Shown here: positions 32,407 to 41,632 of the stretch, piece after piece
Layout: every line of letters begins with the position of its first letter
How positions within the stretch are numbered: the first letter of the stretch is position 1
Source of the DNA: Myxococcales bacterium
Lineage (GTDB): Bacteria; Myxococcota; UBA727; JABDBI01
DNA length: 64,000 bases
Assembly (NCBI GenBank): GCA_023248545.1
Contig: JAHFEF010000001.1
Span: 86,329-150,328 of the forward strand
Direction: 5' to 3'
Translations under genes and position numbers: made by a program
The notes under the pieces: generated by a model
What the model was told of the DNA's origin: nothing
What the model saw: only the letters and a program-made list of their open reading frames with translations
Databases searched by the model: none

Positions 32407-33507
32407 TTACTGCAGGGTCGTATGAAATCGCCTGAGGCTAAAAAACACGGTTACAATAGCCATGACCACCAGCACCGAGATGTGAAAGACCACATACTCT
32501 GTACCGCCGCCTTTGAGCATAATATTGCGCAACAAACCCATATAGTGCGCCAAAGGGTCGATGCTGGACAGCCATTGAATCGAAGCGGGCATGTTTTCAA
32601 TGGGGAACATTAAACCCGAGAACATGATCATCGGAAAAATAAATAGAAAGCCAGCCAGCGTCGCCTGTTGCTGGTTTTTACAAAATGTTGATATCAAAGA
32701 ACCCAATGCCACAGCTGTGCAAATAAACGCCAGCGCAGCAATAAACAAAACCCACAAATGTCCCCGCATGGGGACTTTAAAGACAAAGACGGCGACACCC
32801 AGAATCAATGGAAAGTTCATGATGCCTAAAATAACATATGGGATCGTTTTGCCATAAATAATATCAGTTCTGGAAATTGGCGCTGATATAAGCATTTCAA
32901 ACGTTCCCATTTCTTTTTCGCGCGTAATCGCAATATTGGCCAAAACCATCGTGGTAATCAGCATGACCATGCACATGATGCCTGGGACCATAAAAACTGA
33001 AGTATCCAAATCTGGGTTAAATAATACACGTTGTTCGATGAGGATCGGCGGGGGCTGCACGGTTAAGTTTAAATCGCTGCCGACAACCCGTTGGACAATC
33101 GCTTTTAAATAGCCGTCGATAGAAAGTGCTTTGGTAACGCTTGTCGAGTTGACCAGCATTTGGAGCTTGGCATTCCCTCGGCCGAGGGCTTTCGTGAATC
33201 CTCCAGGCGGGGGGACTAAGACGACGTCGGCTTGGCCCGATTTGATTTGCTCAAACGGGTCTGTTTCGGGGCCATCAGCCGGTACGAACCAACCACTGGC
33301 AATGCTCTTTTCGTAGATATCTCGCAGAACATAATCGCTAGAATCTAGCTGAACACCCAGTTTGATATTTTTAATTTCAGTCGAAATCGCAAAACCAAAT
33401 AAGCTGAGCTGAATCACGGGGAGCAATAATAAGACCATGCGCATGCGCGGGTCTCTCAAACTTTGCGTTAATTCTTTTTTAATAAATCCCCGAAGCGTTT
33501 GATTCAT
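32407..33507 (-). CDS. ABC-2 type exporter permease (YbhR-like)
   Basis: Membrane subunit of 366 aa with the typical plan: one N-terminal TM segment near 25-42, a large periplasmic domain to about 170, then five TM helices. The family signature REKEMGTFEMLISAPISRTDIIYGK near 196-220 is clear. It is the last gene of the leftward exporter operon and overlaps the second permease by 4 bases (ATGA). Together they should form a heterodimer similar to YbhS/YbhR. Confidence 0.88.
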   Translation of the reverse strand: MNQTLRGFIKKELTQSLRDPRMRMVLLLLPVIQLSLFGFAISTEIKNIKLGVQLDSSDYVLRDIYEKSIASGWFVPADGPETDPFEQIKSGQADVVLVPPPGGFTKALGRGNAKLQMLVNSTSVTKALSIDGYLKAIVQRVVGSDLNLTVQPPPILIEQRVLFNPDLDTSVFMVPGIMCMVMLITTMVLANIAITREKEMGTFEMLISAPISRTDIIYGKTIPYVILGIMNFPLILGVAVFVFKVPMRGHLWVLFIAALAFICTAVALGSLISTFCKNQQQATLAGFLFIFPMIMFSGLMFPIENMPASIQWLSSIDPLAHYMGLLRNIMLKGGGTEYVVFHISVLVVMAIVTVFFSLRRFHTTLQ

Positions 33508-34622
33508 GGTTCTAAGTCTCTCTTAAATTTGCGTTTGCCCAAAAAAATCACGAATAAACAAAAAAGCGTGAGCCCCAAAAACGGCGCCCAGAGTTGAATC
33601 AAACTGGTGCCTTCCAAAAAACTATCGCGTGAAATTTCCATGAACCACCGGGCCGGCAAAATCATCGTAAAATATTGCAGAAATTTCGGCATGCTCTCGA
33701 TTGGAAAAATAAATCCAGATAATAACTGCGTGGGGAGCATGCCGCTCATCATCGATAATTGCAGTGCGACTTGCTGGTTTCTCGTGACCACAGAGATTAA
33801 TAATCCTTGGGCCAAATAGGCAGTTAAAAATAACAACGCACCGAATGCAAACACAGCGTGATTGCCTACAAACGGCACGCCGAAGGCAAACCGGGCGATC
33901 AAATAAATAAAAGTGACCGATATTACACCCAATAAGCCATAGGGTGCGAGCTTGCCAATAATAATTTCCAGCGGCTGAATCGGTGTCGATAATAAAAGCT
34001 CCATGGATCCGTTTTCGTATTCACGCGCAATAGTCAGCGCGGTAAGCAAGATAGACAAAATACCCATGACCATGACATTTAGGCCCGGGATTACAAACCA
34101 GCGGCTGTTTAATTCCGGGTTAAATAAATATCTTGGCATGATCTCATAGGGAGCTTTGTATGTGAGATTGCCAATCCGTTCGGAGGCGATATTTTGGATG
34201 CTGCCCAAATAGCCCAAAATCGGTGCCACAGTCGAACTATCAGAACCATCGAGTAAGATTTGTGCGCTGGCCTGTCTGCCAGCCAAGAGATCTTTTTCGA
34301 AGTTTAACGGGATAATTAATGTCGCACGGGCTTGTTCAGAAGTCAGGCTATCAATGGCTTGGGTGGGCGATGATACCGGGTGGATAATAAAATAGTGTGA
34401 GCTTGCAAAAGTATCTAACAGCCTTCTGGAACTTTGCGTCTGGTCTGCATCGCTGACGGCGAGATTAATATCTTTGACGTTGAACTCGATGGCAATCCCG
34501 AAAATTACCACCATGAATATTGGTAAACCCAGTGCAGCCCCCAGCGTGAATGGGTCTCGCAGGACATGAAAGATTTCTTTTCTAGCGACGGCCACGGCGC
34601 GGCGAAAAACAAATGACTTCAT
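33504..34622 (-). CDS. ABC-2 type exporter permease (YbhS-like)
   Basis: A 372-aa paralogue of the next gene with the same N-terminal TM, periplasmic domain and five-helix C-terminal block. The signature REYENGSMELLLSTPIQPLEIIIGK near 199-223 is present, and LPTQLLSGFIFPIESMP near 290 is characteristic of the group. Overlaps of 4 bases on each side show tight coupling in an operon of TolC, membrane fusion protein, two ATPases and two permeases. Confidence 0.88.
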   Translation of the reverse strand: MKSFVFRRAVAVARKEIFHVLRDPFTLGAALGLPIFMVVIFGIAIEFNVKDINLAVSDADQTQSSRRLLDTFASSHYFIIHPVSSPTQAIDSLTSEQARATLIIPLNFEKDLLAGRQASAQILLDGSDSSTVAPILGYLGSIQNIASERIGNLTYKAPYEIMPRYLFNPELNSRWFVIPGLNVMVMGILSILLTALTIAREYENGSMELLLSTPIQPLEIIIGKLAPYGLLGVISVTFIYLIARFAFGVPFVGNHAVFAFGALLFLTAYLAQGLLISVVTRNQQVALQLSMMSGMLPTQLLSGFIFPIESMPKFLQYFTMILPARWFMEISRDSFLEGTSLIQLWAPFLGLTLFCLFVIFLGKRKFKRDLEP

Positions 34623-35542
34623 AGGTGCTTGGCCTCCACCGACTGAATAAACACATCTTCTAAAGAGGGCTTAATGGGCTTAATATGAAATCTTGCTTCA
34701 AATCGGGGTCGTTCTTTTTGCCACAGGTTTGGGTCGCTTATCGACGCATGAAACCGCAAGCCATAGGGCTCAAAAAAAGAGAACACAGGCTCTTTGTCCA
34801 TGGCCAAAACTTCTTCGAAGGTTAATTTTTTCTTGGGTTCAAACTCAAATACGGGGTTTTTAAAAGTGCTTGTTTTTAAACCATCGGGGCTATCCAGCGC
34901 AATAATTTTACCATCGCGCATGAGTGCAATGCGCTCGCATTGTTCAGCTTCGTCCATGTAGTGGGTGGTGACAAACACGGTTTTGCCTTGCAGAGCCAGC
35001 TGCTTAATCAAGGACCAAAAGCGTTCCCGAGATACCGGAGAAACCCCGGCCGTGGGTTCGTCCAAGAAAATAATTTCTGGGTCATGTAACAGCGCTGCAG
35101 CGAGCGATACCTGTTGTTTGAGTCCACCGGGTAAATCTTGGACAGTTGTTTGAATGGGCTTATCAAACGAAATGAAATCAAAAAGCTCTTGGCGACGTTT
35201 CAAATAAGTGGCTTTGTCTAATTTTCTCAGCGCTGCAATAAAATCGAGATTCTCACCAACCGTTAGATCGTTATAAAGCGTGAATTTCTGAGACATGTAA
35301 CCGACTTTAGATTTTATCGCCAGCTCGCCATCTTGAATGCTGCTGCCGGCCACATGAACTTCTCCTGCAGTCGGAATTAATAGGCCGCAGAGAACTCGAA
35401 TCGTCGTTGTCTTGCCAGCTCCATTGGCGCCAAGAAATCCAAAAATTTCTCCAGGGTTGACTTGAAAAGAAATATGATTAACGGCAAAAAAATCACCAAA
35501 TTGGACACTGAGATTTTTAACGTCGACGGCACTATTTGGCAT
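34619..35542 (-). CDS. ABC exporter ATP-binding protein (second ATPase)
   Basis: ATPase of 307 aa. Walker A is GANGAGKTT near 40, the signature is the degenerate LPGGLKQQVSLAAALLH near 140, Walker B is IIFLDEPTAGVSP near 158, and the switch His lies in TTHYMDEAEQC. A roughly 80-residue C-terminal extension follows, ending EDVFIQSVE, common in drug and polysaccharide exporters. The ATG at 35542 follows a G-run and overlaps the first ATPase stop by 11 bases. In YbhF these two ATPases are one polypeptide; here they are split. Confidence 0.9.
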   Translation of the reverse strand: MPNSAVDVKNLSVQFGDFFAVNHISFQVNPGEIFGFLGANGAGKTTTIRVLCGLLIPTAGEVHVAGSSIQDGELAIKSKVGYMSQKFTLYNDLTVGENLDFIAALRKLDKATYLKRRQELFDFISFDKPIQTTVQDLPGGLKQQVSLAAALLHDPEIIFLDEPTAGVSPVSRERFWSLIKQLALQGKTVFVTTHYMDEAEQCERIALMRDGKIIALDSPDGLKTSTFKNPVFEFEPKKKLTFEEVLAMDKEPVFSFFEPYGLRFHASISDPNLWQKERPRFEARFHIKPIKPSLEDVFIQSVEAKHL

Positions 35543-36266
35543 GGTGCCCCCGTCGCAGAAAGAGTTCATCAAAGCTCTTGGCTTTGGCGTTATCTAATAA
35601 ATGTCTTGGATCCCCATCCGCAATCACAATGCCGTTTTCTAATAAATGCACATGCCCACAGCGCTCGGCCTCGTCCATATAGGCTGTTGTGAGCAAGATT
35701 AAGATTTTTTGATCTGCCAGCCTATATAACAAATCCCAGAATTCGCGGCGACTAATTGGGTCGACACCGTTGGTCGGTTCGTCGAGTAAGATAATTTGGG
35801 GTGAGCGTAGGAGGGCACACATGAGGCCGAGTTTTTTGTACATGCCACCCGATAATTTGCCGGCAGGTCGGTCTGTAAATTCGGTGAGGCGCGTAATGTG
35901 CAATAACTCAGCGCGTTTTTCTTGATAGCTATCTTCTGAAATTCCGTAGAGCTCTTTGAAAAAATCTAAATGCTCGGCGATAGACAGATCCGCGTAGAGG
36001 CTTTGTTGTTGTGGCATGTAGGCGATTTGGGCTCGGATGGTTTCAAAATTAATAGGTTGTCCATCGCGTTTAAAGTTGATCTGGCCGGCTGTGGGTTTGA
36101 GCAAGCCTAAAATCACGCGCATCAAAGTAGTTTTACCGGCGCCTTCAGGGCCGATAATTCCATGCATAGAGCCGGGTTCGAAATCGAAAGACACGCCGTT
36201 TAAAGCCGTCGTGGTTTTAAAAACTTTCTTAAGTTCTCGAACATGGATGGAGAGAGCACTGGTCAT
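35532..36266 (-). CDS. ABC exporter ATP-binding protein (first ATPase)
   Basis: ATPase of 244 aa. Walker A is GPEGAGKTT near 39, signature LSGGMYKKLGLMCALLRSP near 139, Walker B IILLDEPTNGVDP near 158, and TTAYMDEAERC carries Ala where the switch His is usual. That substitution suggests one degenerate and one active ATP site in the ATPase pair. The ATG overlaps the stop of the membrane fusion gene (ATGA). Confidence 0.9.
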   Translation of the reverse strand: MTSALSIHVRELKKVFKTTTALNGVSFDFEPGSMHGIIGPEGAGKTTLMRVILGLLKPTAGQINFKRDGQPINFETIRAQIAYMPQQQSLYADLSIAEHLDFFKELYGISEDSYQEKRAELLHITRLTEFTDRPAGKLSGGMYKKLGLMCALLRSPQIILLDEPTNGVDPISRREFWDLLYRLADQKILILLTTAYMDEAERCGHVHLLENGIVIADGDPRHLLDNAKAKSFDELFLRRGHHAK

Positions 36267-36991
36267 AATTTGATTTCGATCGTCATGCCTGGTTTTAAAA
36301 TCTCATCGTTGTTGGAACCCAGAAAACTGACTTTGATTCCAAAGACTAATCGGGTTCTTTCGGATCTGGTTTGGACGTTTTTAGGCGTAAACTCAGCCTC
36401 AGAGTTAATTTTAATAATCGTTCCTTCGAAGGTTCGATCTGGAATCTCAGGAACAACACCGACCACTTTTTGGCCAATTTTGAGCTTTGAAACTTCGGCT
36501 TGTGGGACATAAATATAAGTCCAAATATCCCGTATGTTGGCGAGCGTGAGTAATTTGAGGCCCGGGTTTACCCATTCGCCCGGTTCGTGATATCGGCTTA
36601 AAACGGTTCCATCGATGGGGGATTCTATTGAACACCAATTGATTCGAAGGTCAGCTTCTTGTTTTCGGTTGGTAAATTGGTCCATGGTGTCTTGCGAAAC
36701 TGTTCCGGACTTAAAGAGCTTCAAATTGCGATTGTAATTTTCGTTGGCTAACTGTGAGGCGACTTTGAAGTCTTCACAGGAGAGCAAGACGAGTTCTTGC
36801 TTGGCTTTGACGTGATCGCCTTCACGGACTTTGACTTCAGAAAGCGTCGAGGGGAGTTGAGCCGATAAATCTACTTTGGTCGCTTCCAGTGTGCCTGAAA
36901 ACGAGAAGTCGTCTTTGAGTAAAAATATTTTACCGGCGATGCCCAACGCGGCAAGTAAGATCAGACCAATTATAATTCTAAAAGCTTTCAT
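36263..36991 (-). CDS. Membrane fusion (HlyD/EmrA-type) periplasmic adaptor
   Basis: A 242-aa adaptor linking the ABC permeases to TolC. An N-terminal TM anchor spans 3-22; the lipoyl half-motifs STLSEVKVREGDHVKAKQEL near 46 and SIESPIDGTVLSRYHEPGEWV near 120 flank a short helical hairpin near 70-110, and a beta-barrel follows. The ATG at 36991 has GGAG 10 bases upstream inside the end of the TolC gene. The short hairpin resembles YbhG/YhiI adaptors. Confidence 0.88.
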   Translation of the reverse strand: MKAFRIIIGLILLAALGIAGKIFLLKDDFSFSGTLEATKVDLSAQLPSTLSEVKVREGDHVKAKQELVLLSCEDFKVASQLANENYNRNLKLFKSGTVSQDTMDQFTNRKQEADLRINWCSIESPIDGTVLSRYHEPGEWVNPGLKLLTLANIRDIWTYIYVPQAEVSKLKIGQKVVGVVPEIPDRTFEGTIIKINSEAEFTPKNVQTRSERTRLVFGIKVSFLGSNNDEILKPGMTIEIKL

Positions 36992-38309
36992 GAATTTTTT
37001 CTCCTGATAGGGCCATGAGTGCAATCATCTGGTTTAAAATTTGAGCATCGATTCGAGCGGCGCCTACTTTGGATTGAAGCGCCTGATTATTGGCTGTCTC
37101 TACATCGGTCAAGTTGGCTTTGCCAGCTTTATAGGAGCTGTAATAGAGTCTGGCTGCTTCGGCGGATTGCGAGACATCTTGAGCCGCTAGTTTTTGTTGT
37201 TCACGCAAACTGTCCAGCATTTCGCGCGCTTTTGAAAAGTCACGGTTGATGTCTGTTTTGAGCTGCGCTGCCCGATGTTTGGCGGACTCCGCTTCGAGTC
37301 TCTTGGAGGCTGCTAAATGCCAAGTTGGATCGCCCAAATATAGAGGCAAAGACAGCGTGAGCCCAATGGTATTTTGATTAATTTGATTCAACACAGGGCC
37401 ATTCGGGTAAGCGAGTGTTGTACTGGCGAATAGCTGAATCGTCGGAAAGAGTTTTGCGGTTTGTGCAGACGCCAAGCGTTCTGAAGATTCTGCCAACAGC
37501 TGCAGGCTTCTGATTTGAGGCTGTTGGTGGGTCGGCGCACTAATTTCCAAGCGGCCCAGTTGAGACAGCGTGGTGGCCAACGGATCCAATTGGAGAACCA
37601 GCGATACGTGCTCAACGCCCGGGGGGCCTGGCTGAGAGATATTTTTAAGATCTTTGTTGCCGATCAGTGCCAGCAAATCTTTCAAAGCCGCTGAGAGATC
37701 CGCTTGTTTTTGTTGAAATTGCAACTTGAACCCAAGGACTTGGCGGCTTGATAACACGGTATCTAGTTTGGTCGCTGCGCCCGCGTGAAATCGATTCGAC
37801 ACGTCTTTATTTTGGGCATAAGCAAGGTCTAGAGATCCGTTGACCAAGCGCAGCTCTTCGAGGGCCAGCTGAACTCGGACATAGGCTGCTCTGACCGAGA
37901 ACAATAACTGGAGTTCTGTGCCGATGCGATCTTGTTGGCGGGATTCTTTGAGTTTACTTAAAGCCTGATAGGATTTCAGCGAAGACAGTGTATCCCAGAG
38001 CGTGTAATTAAGTGCTGGACCGACGCTGTAATTGTTGTGATCCCCAAAAGTAATATTGGGTGATCCGGGTCCTACTGACAACGAAGGCAGCGTGCTGAGG
38101 TACGTGTAGCTGGCGTTTAATGAAAGCCTGGGCAATATGGCCGCAAATCCGGCGCCTTCTTGTTCTGTGACGACGTCGACATCCAGCGTGGCCGCTTTGA
38201 GGCGGTCCGATGTTTGAAGGGTTTGTTGTTCTGCGTTCTGCAGCGATAATTCGAATTGTTCTGCCTGGGCGGTTAGGCAGCAGAGCAAGAAAATAAAAAT
38301 TGCCATCAT
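36978..38309 (-). CDS. TolC-family outer-membrane channel
   Basis: Outer-membrane efflux protein of 443 aa with a signal peptide (MAIFIFLLCCLTAQA, cleaved before EQFEL). The two OEP repeats are visible with long helices near 60-210 and 270-430, and the family pattern SLNASYTYL and GLTLSLPLYLGD near 44 and 325. It is the first gene of the exporter operon. A start two codons apart (38309 or 38306) is possible; AGGA lies just upstream. The set should pump a drug, lipid or metabolite straight out of the cell. Confidence 0.9.
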   Translation of the reverse strand: MMAIFIFLLCCLTAQAEQFELSLQNAEQQTLQTSDRLKAATLDVDVVTEQEGAGFAAILPRLSLNASYTYLSTLPSLSVGPGSPNITFGDHNNYSVGPALNYTLWDTLSSLKSYQALSKLKESRQQDRIGTELQLLFSVRAAYVRVQLALEELRLVNGSLDLAYAQNKDVSNRFHAGAATKLDTVLSSRQVLGFKLQFQQKQADLSAALKDLLALIGNKDLKNISQPGPPGVEHVSLVLQLDPLATTLSQLGRLEISAPTHQQPQIRSLQLLAESSERLASAQTAKLFPTIQLFASTTLAYPNGPVLNQINQNTIGLTLSLPLYLGDPTWHLAASKRLEAESAKHRAAQLKTDINRDFSKAREMLDSLREQQKLAAQDVSQSAEAARLYYSSYKAGKANLTDVETANNQALQSKVGAARIDAQILNQMIALMALSGEKIHESF

Positions 38310-38340
38310 ATTCCTGTGTATTGACTTTGAGGCATTTTAG

Positions 38341-39183
38341 GTGAAAAAAATTGCGACTATGAGAAAAATTATTTTTGGGGTTCTATTGTGTTCGGCATCG
38401 GTTCAAGCTCTCAATATCTACAATGAGACTGAGGTCAAAGAAACAGCGGCTTTGGTGGGATTACAGATGTTGACGGGGCTTCTTCCTGACAATGATTTTA
38501 CGTTTGGCCCCAAGTTTGGGGTTCAATTCGGTGCGGGTGTTCATAACCCTGTTGCGGCTGCTCTTGTCTTGGGAGCAGAGTATGCGAGGCATGGAGGCCC
38601 TTCGACGTTGTCCGTCGCGTCTAGCATGTTCAATCGGGCACTGGCCCAAAATTTAGCCGAACGTTGCAATACAACAGAAACGAATGGTTATGTCGTTGCT
38701 GCTGCCGTCAATGCTGTTGGTATCTCGATTCTGTCAGATGGGCCACTGAGACAAGGCCTGATTCAGTGGAAACTCTGTGGTGCTTTGGTCAATGGTCTTG
38801 AAAAAGAGTTTTTGAAACAAGGCATGGATCCCGCATCGGCTGGGTTGATGACGAGCTCTGTGACAGGTGGTCTCGCTGCACTGCTTCTGATTGCTCATTC
38901 GAGTACAATACCACCAGGAACAATTGACGCAAAACAACTTCGAGCCGCGCGGCAAATTAATTTAAATGTTGCGACTACTTTGGTTGCGGAAACGGGATTT
39001 CGCTTGCTGCCTTCGATGATGAGTGCAGAAACCATGAAATTAGTTTTGGGGTTGCCCTTGTATTGGATAGCTCAGCGGATGCCAGAAGGAGTTCTCAAAA
39101 CGTTTGCAGTCAATACAGGGATCAGTTTTATGATTGGCACAGGTGCTGAAATAGCGGGCAGTTTAAAAAGGCTTGCAATTTGA
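38341..39183 (+). CDS. Secreted/membrane protein of unknown family, paralogue A
   Basis: I do not recognise this 280-aa protein. It has a signal peptide (RKIIFGVLLCSASVQA, cleaved before LNIY). The mature part is rich in Ala, Gly and hydrophobic segments, with a GPKFGVQFGAGVHNPVAAAL block near 57-76. That block and later ones (SVASSMFNRA, and the C-terminal FMIGTGAEIAGS) match the next gene, so the two are tandem paralogues. Start GTG 38341 has GAGG 8 bases upstream; an ATG at 38359 is the alternative. It may be an integral or pore-like envelope protein. Confidence 0.7.
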   Translation: MKKIATMRKIIFGVLLCSASVQALNIYNETEVKETAALVGLQMLTGLLPDNDFTFGPKFGVQFGAGVHNPVAAALVLGAEYARHGGPSTLSVASSMFNRALAQNLAERCNTTETNGYVVAAAVNAVGISILSDGPLRQGLIQWKLCGALVNGLEKEFLKQGMDPASAGLMTSSVTGGLAALLLIAHSSTIPPGTIDAKQLRAARQINLNVATTLVAETGFRLLPSMMSAETMKLVLGLPLYWIAQRMPEGVLKTFAVNTGISFMIGTGAEIAGSLKRLAI

Positions 39184-39303
39184 TTTCTATTTGATATAAG
39201 AGCCGGATGTCTTTCATGCATTTTACATACCTTCGCCGTATTAAGCCCGACTGGGTGCGGTCGTTGGTTGTTTGCATGAGTTAGAAAACAGACAAACAAG
39301 AAA

Positions 39304-39343
39304 AAAGACCCCGCCCTTCGTAAACAGGAGGAGCGGGGTTTTT
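39304..39343. terminator. Two-way intrinsic terminator between the secreted paralogues
   Basis: ACCCCGC (39308-39314) pairs with GCGGGGT (39333-39339), extended by the flanking A-run and T-run (39339-39343). It works in either direction. The remainder of the 178-base gap holds no gene. Confidence 0.75.
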
Positions 39344-39361
39344 GAATTTAAGGAGCTAGAT

Positions 39362-40120
39362 ATGAAAAAGATGATTTTGGGGTTGATATGGGTGGTTGTT
39401 GGGCAGGCTTCTGCAGAGGAGTCTTTTCCCTGGTCTCGTATGGTCACATCAGGTTCGCAAATTGCTGCTGCCTATGCGCTGCCCAATTACGGTGTAGGAC
39501 CAGACGTTAAGTTTGGTATGTATTTTGCAGCTGGCTTGGAATACCCCTTTACGACTGCACTTGCGCTCGTTCCGGTTGGAATTTGGGGTCAAGATCCCGT
39601 GGCACTATCGGTGGCGTTCTCTTTGGCAAACAGAGGCATGGCCATCACCGGGCTGAATCAAACGGTGGGGATGGACAAAGGCCAGGCGTTTATGTGGGTG
39701 ACTGCAGCGGATTTGTTTCTGGGAAAAATACCGGGCTTGGAAAAATTCGCTCAGACAAAATACATGGGTGCGATTGGAAACATGCTCGAAAATACGTTTG
39801 GGATGTTGCCGGCGGGACTTGCTATGTTGGCGATACCCGTCAGCAATAATTTCGGAGACACGGCCAGTAGCGAATTTTCTGAAGAATCTGGGATGCGGGT
39901 GACGCCGGCGATTTTCGCCAATATGCTTCCTGATAAATCAACGGATGCAGTTGTGACTGCAACCAACGGAGCAATGGCTGCGTCGTTGTTTTACTCTTCA
40001 TTCAAATTAAAGCAAATAAACCCGAAGTTATCAAGCTGGATGGGTGCGGCAGGAATGAGCCTTATGATGAATGTGTTGGTGTTGGCTTCCATGAGAGTTC
40101 ACGAGCAGATGGGTGGGTGA
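39362..40120 (+). CDS. Secreted/membrane protein of unknown family, paralogue B
   Basis: A 252-aa protein with a signal peptide (KKMILGLIWVVVGQASA, cleaved before EES). ATG 39362 has AAGGAG 8 bases upstream. The block GPDVKFGMYFAAGLEYPFTT near 36-55 and VALSVAFSLANRGMAI near 70 align with paralogue A, and the C-terminal MGAAGMSLMMNVLVLAS matches its last hydrophobic segment. The terminator between them implies separate transcription. No function can be given. It ends two bases before the convergent MetRS-like gene. Confidence 0.72.
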   Translation: MKKMILGLIWVVVGQASAEESFPWSRMVTSGSQIAAAYALPNYGVGPDVKFGMYFAAGLEYPFTTALALVPVGIWGQDPVALSVAFSLANRGMAITGLNQTVGMDKGQAFMWVTAADLFLGKIPGLEKFAQTKYMGAIGNMLENTFGMLPAGLAMLAIPVSNNFGDTASSEFSEESGMRVTPAIFANMLPDKSTDAVVTATNGAMAASLFYSSFKLKQINPKLSSWMGAAGMSLMMNVLVLASMRVHEQMGG

Positions 40121-40122
40121 TT

Positions 40123-41631
40123 TTACTGTTCCTTGAGGTTAATCGGGCAGACGCACAGCGCGTCAGCCCGGGCATCGGTCACTTCTTCACCTAAACAGCG
40201 CTTGGCACGTCGTGCATCGACTTTATCTTGGTAGTCCATCTGGACTTCGGGCGCATACAGCGAGGCTGTTTCGAAGGGCCGTTTTCCTTGGGCTAACTGC
40301 CGCCCACAGGTGGGCAAGAAGCAGCTTAATAACGGTGCCAAATTGGCCGTTTTCTCGCGCGAGGGTTGCTCCACCAAAGCTGTTAGGAGTGCATGAAATG
40401 CCTCGCCAATCTTGCCTGCGCTCATGAGCTGCCTGATTTTGGCTTGTTGCTCTTGGCCTTGCTCGCCGGGGCCAGCTTCTGCGGCAGCTTGAAAGCCCTT
40501 CAAGATCCAGTGATTGACAGTCTCGCAAAATCGTTCCCACCTGAAATCGACATCGCGTTCAGCACCCATTTCGACATTGGCGTGGACATGAAAAATATAG
40601 AAACGCCAAAAATCCGACGGCAAAGTGGCCAGCGCTTCTTCTAACCAAATACCGGTTCCGGTAGATTTTGAACAAATTCCGCCTTCGTAGATAAACACTT
40701 CGTTGGGACAGATTTCCCAGTGATTGACCGAGTAGCCTCGATGGCTGGCCAGTAATAGTGCCGGAAATAGAGCCCCATAGAATGGAGAACCGTCCATGCC
40801 GAGAAAAAAGTGTTTTCGTGTGTCGGTGTCTTTCCAATAAATTTCAGGTGTAAAAGAAATCTTAGCCAAGAGGGAGTCAACCCAAGAATAAACTGACTTA
40901 CCTGGCAGATTTGCAATCGGAATTCCCCATTGGGTATCCCGTGAAATACAAACCGTTGGATTCTCAGTCAGAGTACGTTGAACACGCTCTGTGACTTCAG
41001 AAATATCTTTTGCAGGTGCTGTCGCCAAACCTGCAAGTTTATCGCGAAACAGCTCCATGCGAAAAAACAAATGCGGCTCTTCGCGCCATTCGACGCTGCC
41101 CGAGCACACGGCACAGCGGGCGTCGATAACTTTGTCAGATTCGACCAAACGTGCGCAGGTTTTTTTGTTATTGCACTGGTTGCCATAAGTTCTGCCGCTG
41201 CAATAGGGACACGTGCCTTCCAAAAATCGGTCGGGCAGATGTTGCTCACAGTGGGTGCACCAGGCAATTTTTTGAGTGCCTTCGATAATAATCTCATGTT
41301 TTAATAAATCTTGAACAAACTCTTGGACAAACGTTCTGTGAGATTCATCACCCGTTCGCCCAAAGGCATCAAAAGACAGTTCAAGCTTGGCCAAGAGAGG
41401 CAGGGTGGCGTCGTATTTGGAATCTAAGAGCGCTTTGGGCGTGGTTCCATAGCCGCGGGCGACATATTCTGTTCGAGCACCATGCTCATCGGCACCGCAG
41501 AGATAAAATACTTCATGGCCTTGTAATCTGTTAAAACGTGCGCAGACGTCGGCAAACAACATAGGCACGCAATTATGCAATCCTGGAATATCATAGAGAT
41601 ACGGCCAGCCGGCACTCACAAAATGACGCAT
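40123..41631 (-). CDS. Methionyl-tRNA synthetase-like protein with altered signature motifs
   Basis: A 502-aa class I synthetase fold close to MetRS. Typical parts are present: RFNRLQGHEVFYLCGADEHG near 43, zinc-knuckle cysteines CTHCEQHLPDRF and GTCPYC near 122-141, a second CNNKKTC/CAVC pair near 158-182, and FFLGMDGSPFYG near 277. The HIGH position reads IPGLHN (15-20) and the KMSKS position reads ICSKS (319-323), so ATP binding may differ. No clear tRNA-binding C-terminal domain is seen. AGGAGG precedes the ATG. It ends an acyl-CoA operon, so a specialised amino-acid-activating or MTRSL-type role is as likely as translation. Confidence 0.8.
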   Translation of the reverse strand: MRHFVSAGWPYLYDIPGLHNCVPMLFADVCARFNRLQGHEVFYLCGADEHGARTEYVARGYGTTPKALLDSKYDATLPLLAKLELSFDAFGRTGDESHRTFVQEFVQDLLKHEIIIEGTQKIAWCTHCEQHLPDRFLEGTCPYCSGRTYGNQCNNKKTCARLVESDKVIDARCAVCSGSVEWREEPHLFFRMELFRDKLAGLATAPAKDISEVTERVQRTLTENPTVCISRDTQWGIPIANLPGKSVYSWVDSLLAKISFTPEIYWKDTDTRKHFFLGMDGSPFYGALFPALLLASHRGYSVNHWEICPNEVFIYEGGICSKSTGTGIWLEEALATLPSDFWRFYIFHVHANVEMGAERDVDFRWERFCETVNHWILKGFQAAAEAGPGEQGQEQQAKIRQLMSAGKIGEAFHALLTALVEQPSREKTANLAPLLSCFLPTCGRQLAQGKRPFETASLYAPEVQMDYQDKVDARRAKRCLGEEVTDARADALCVCPINLKEQ

Positions 41632-41632
41632 G

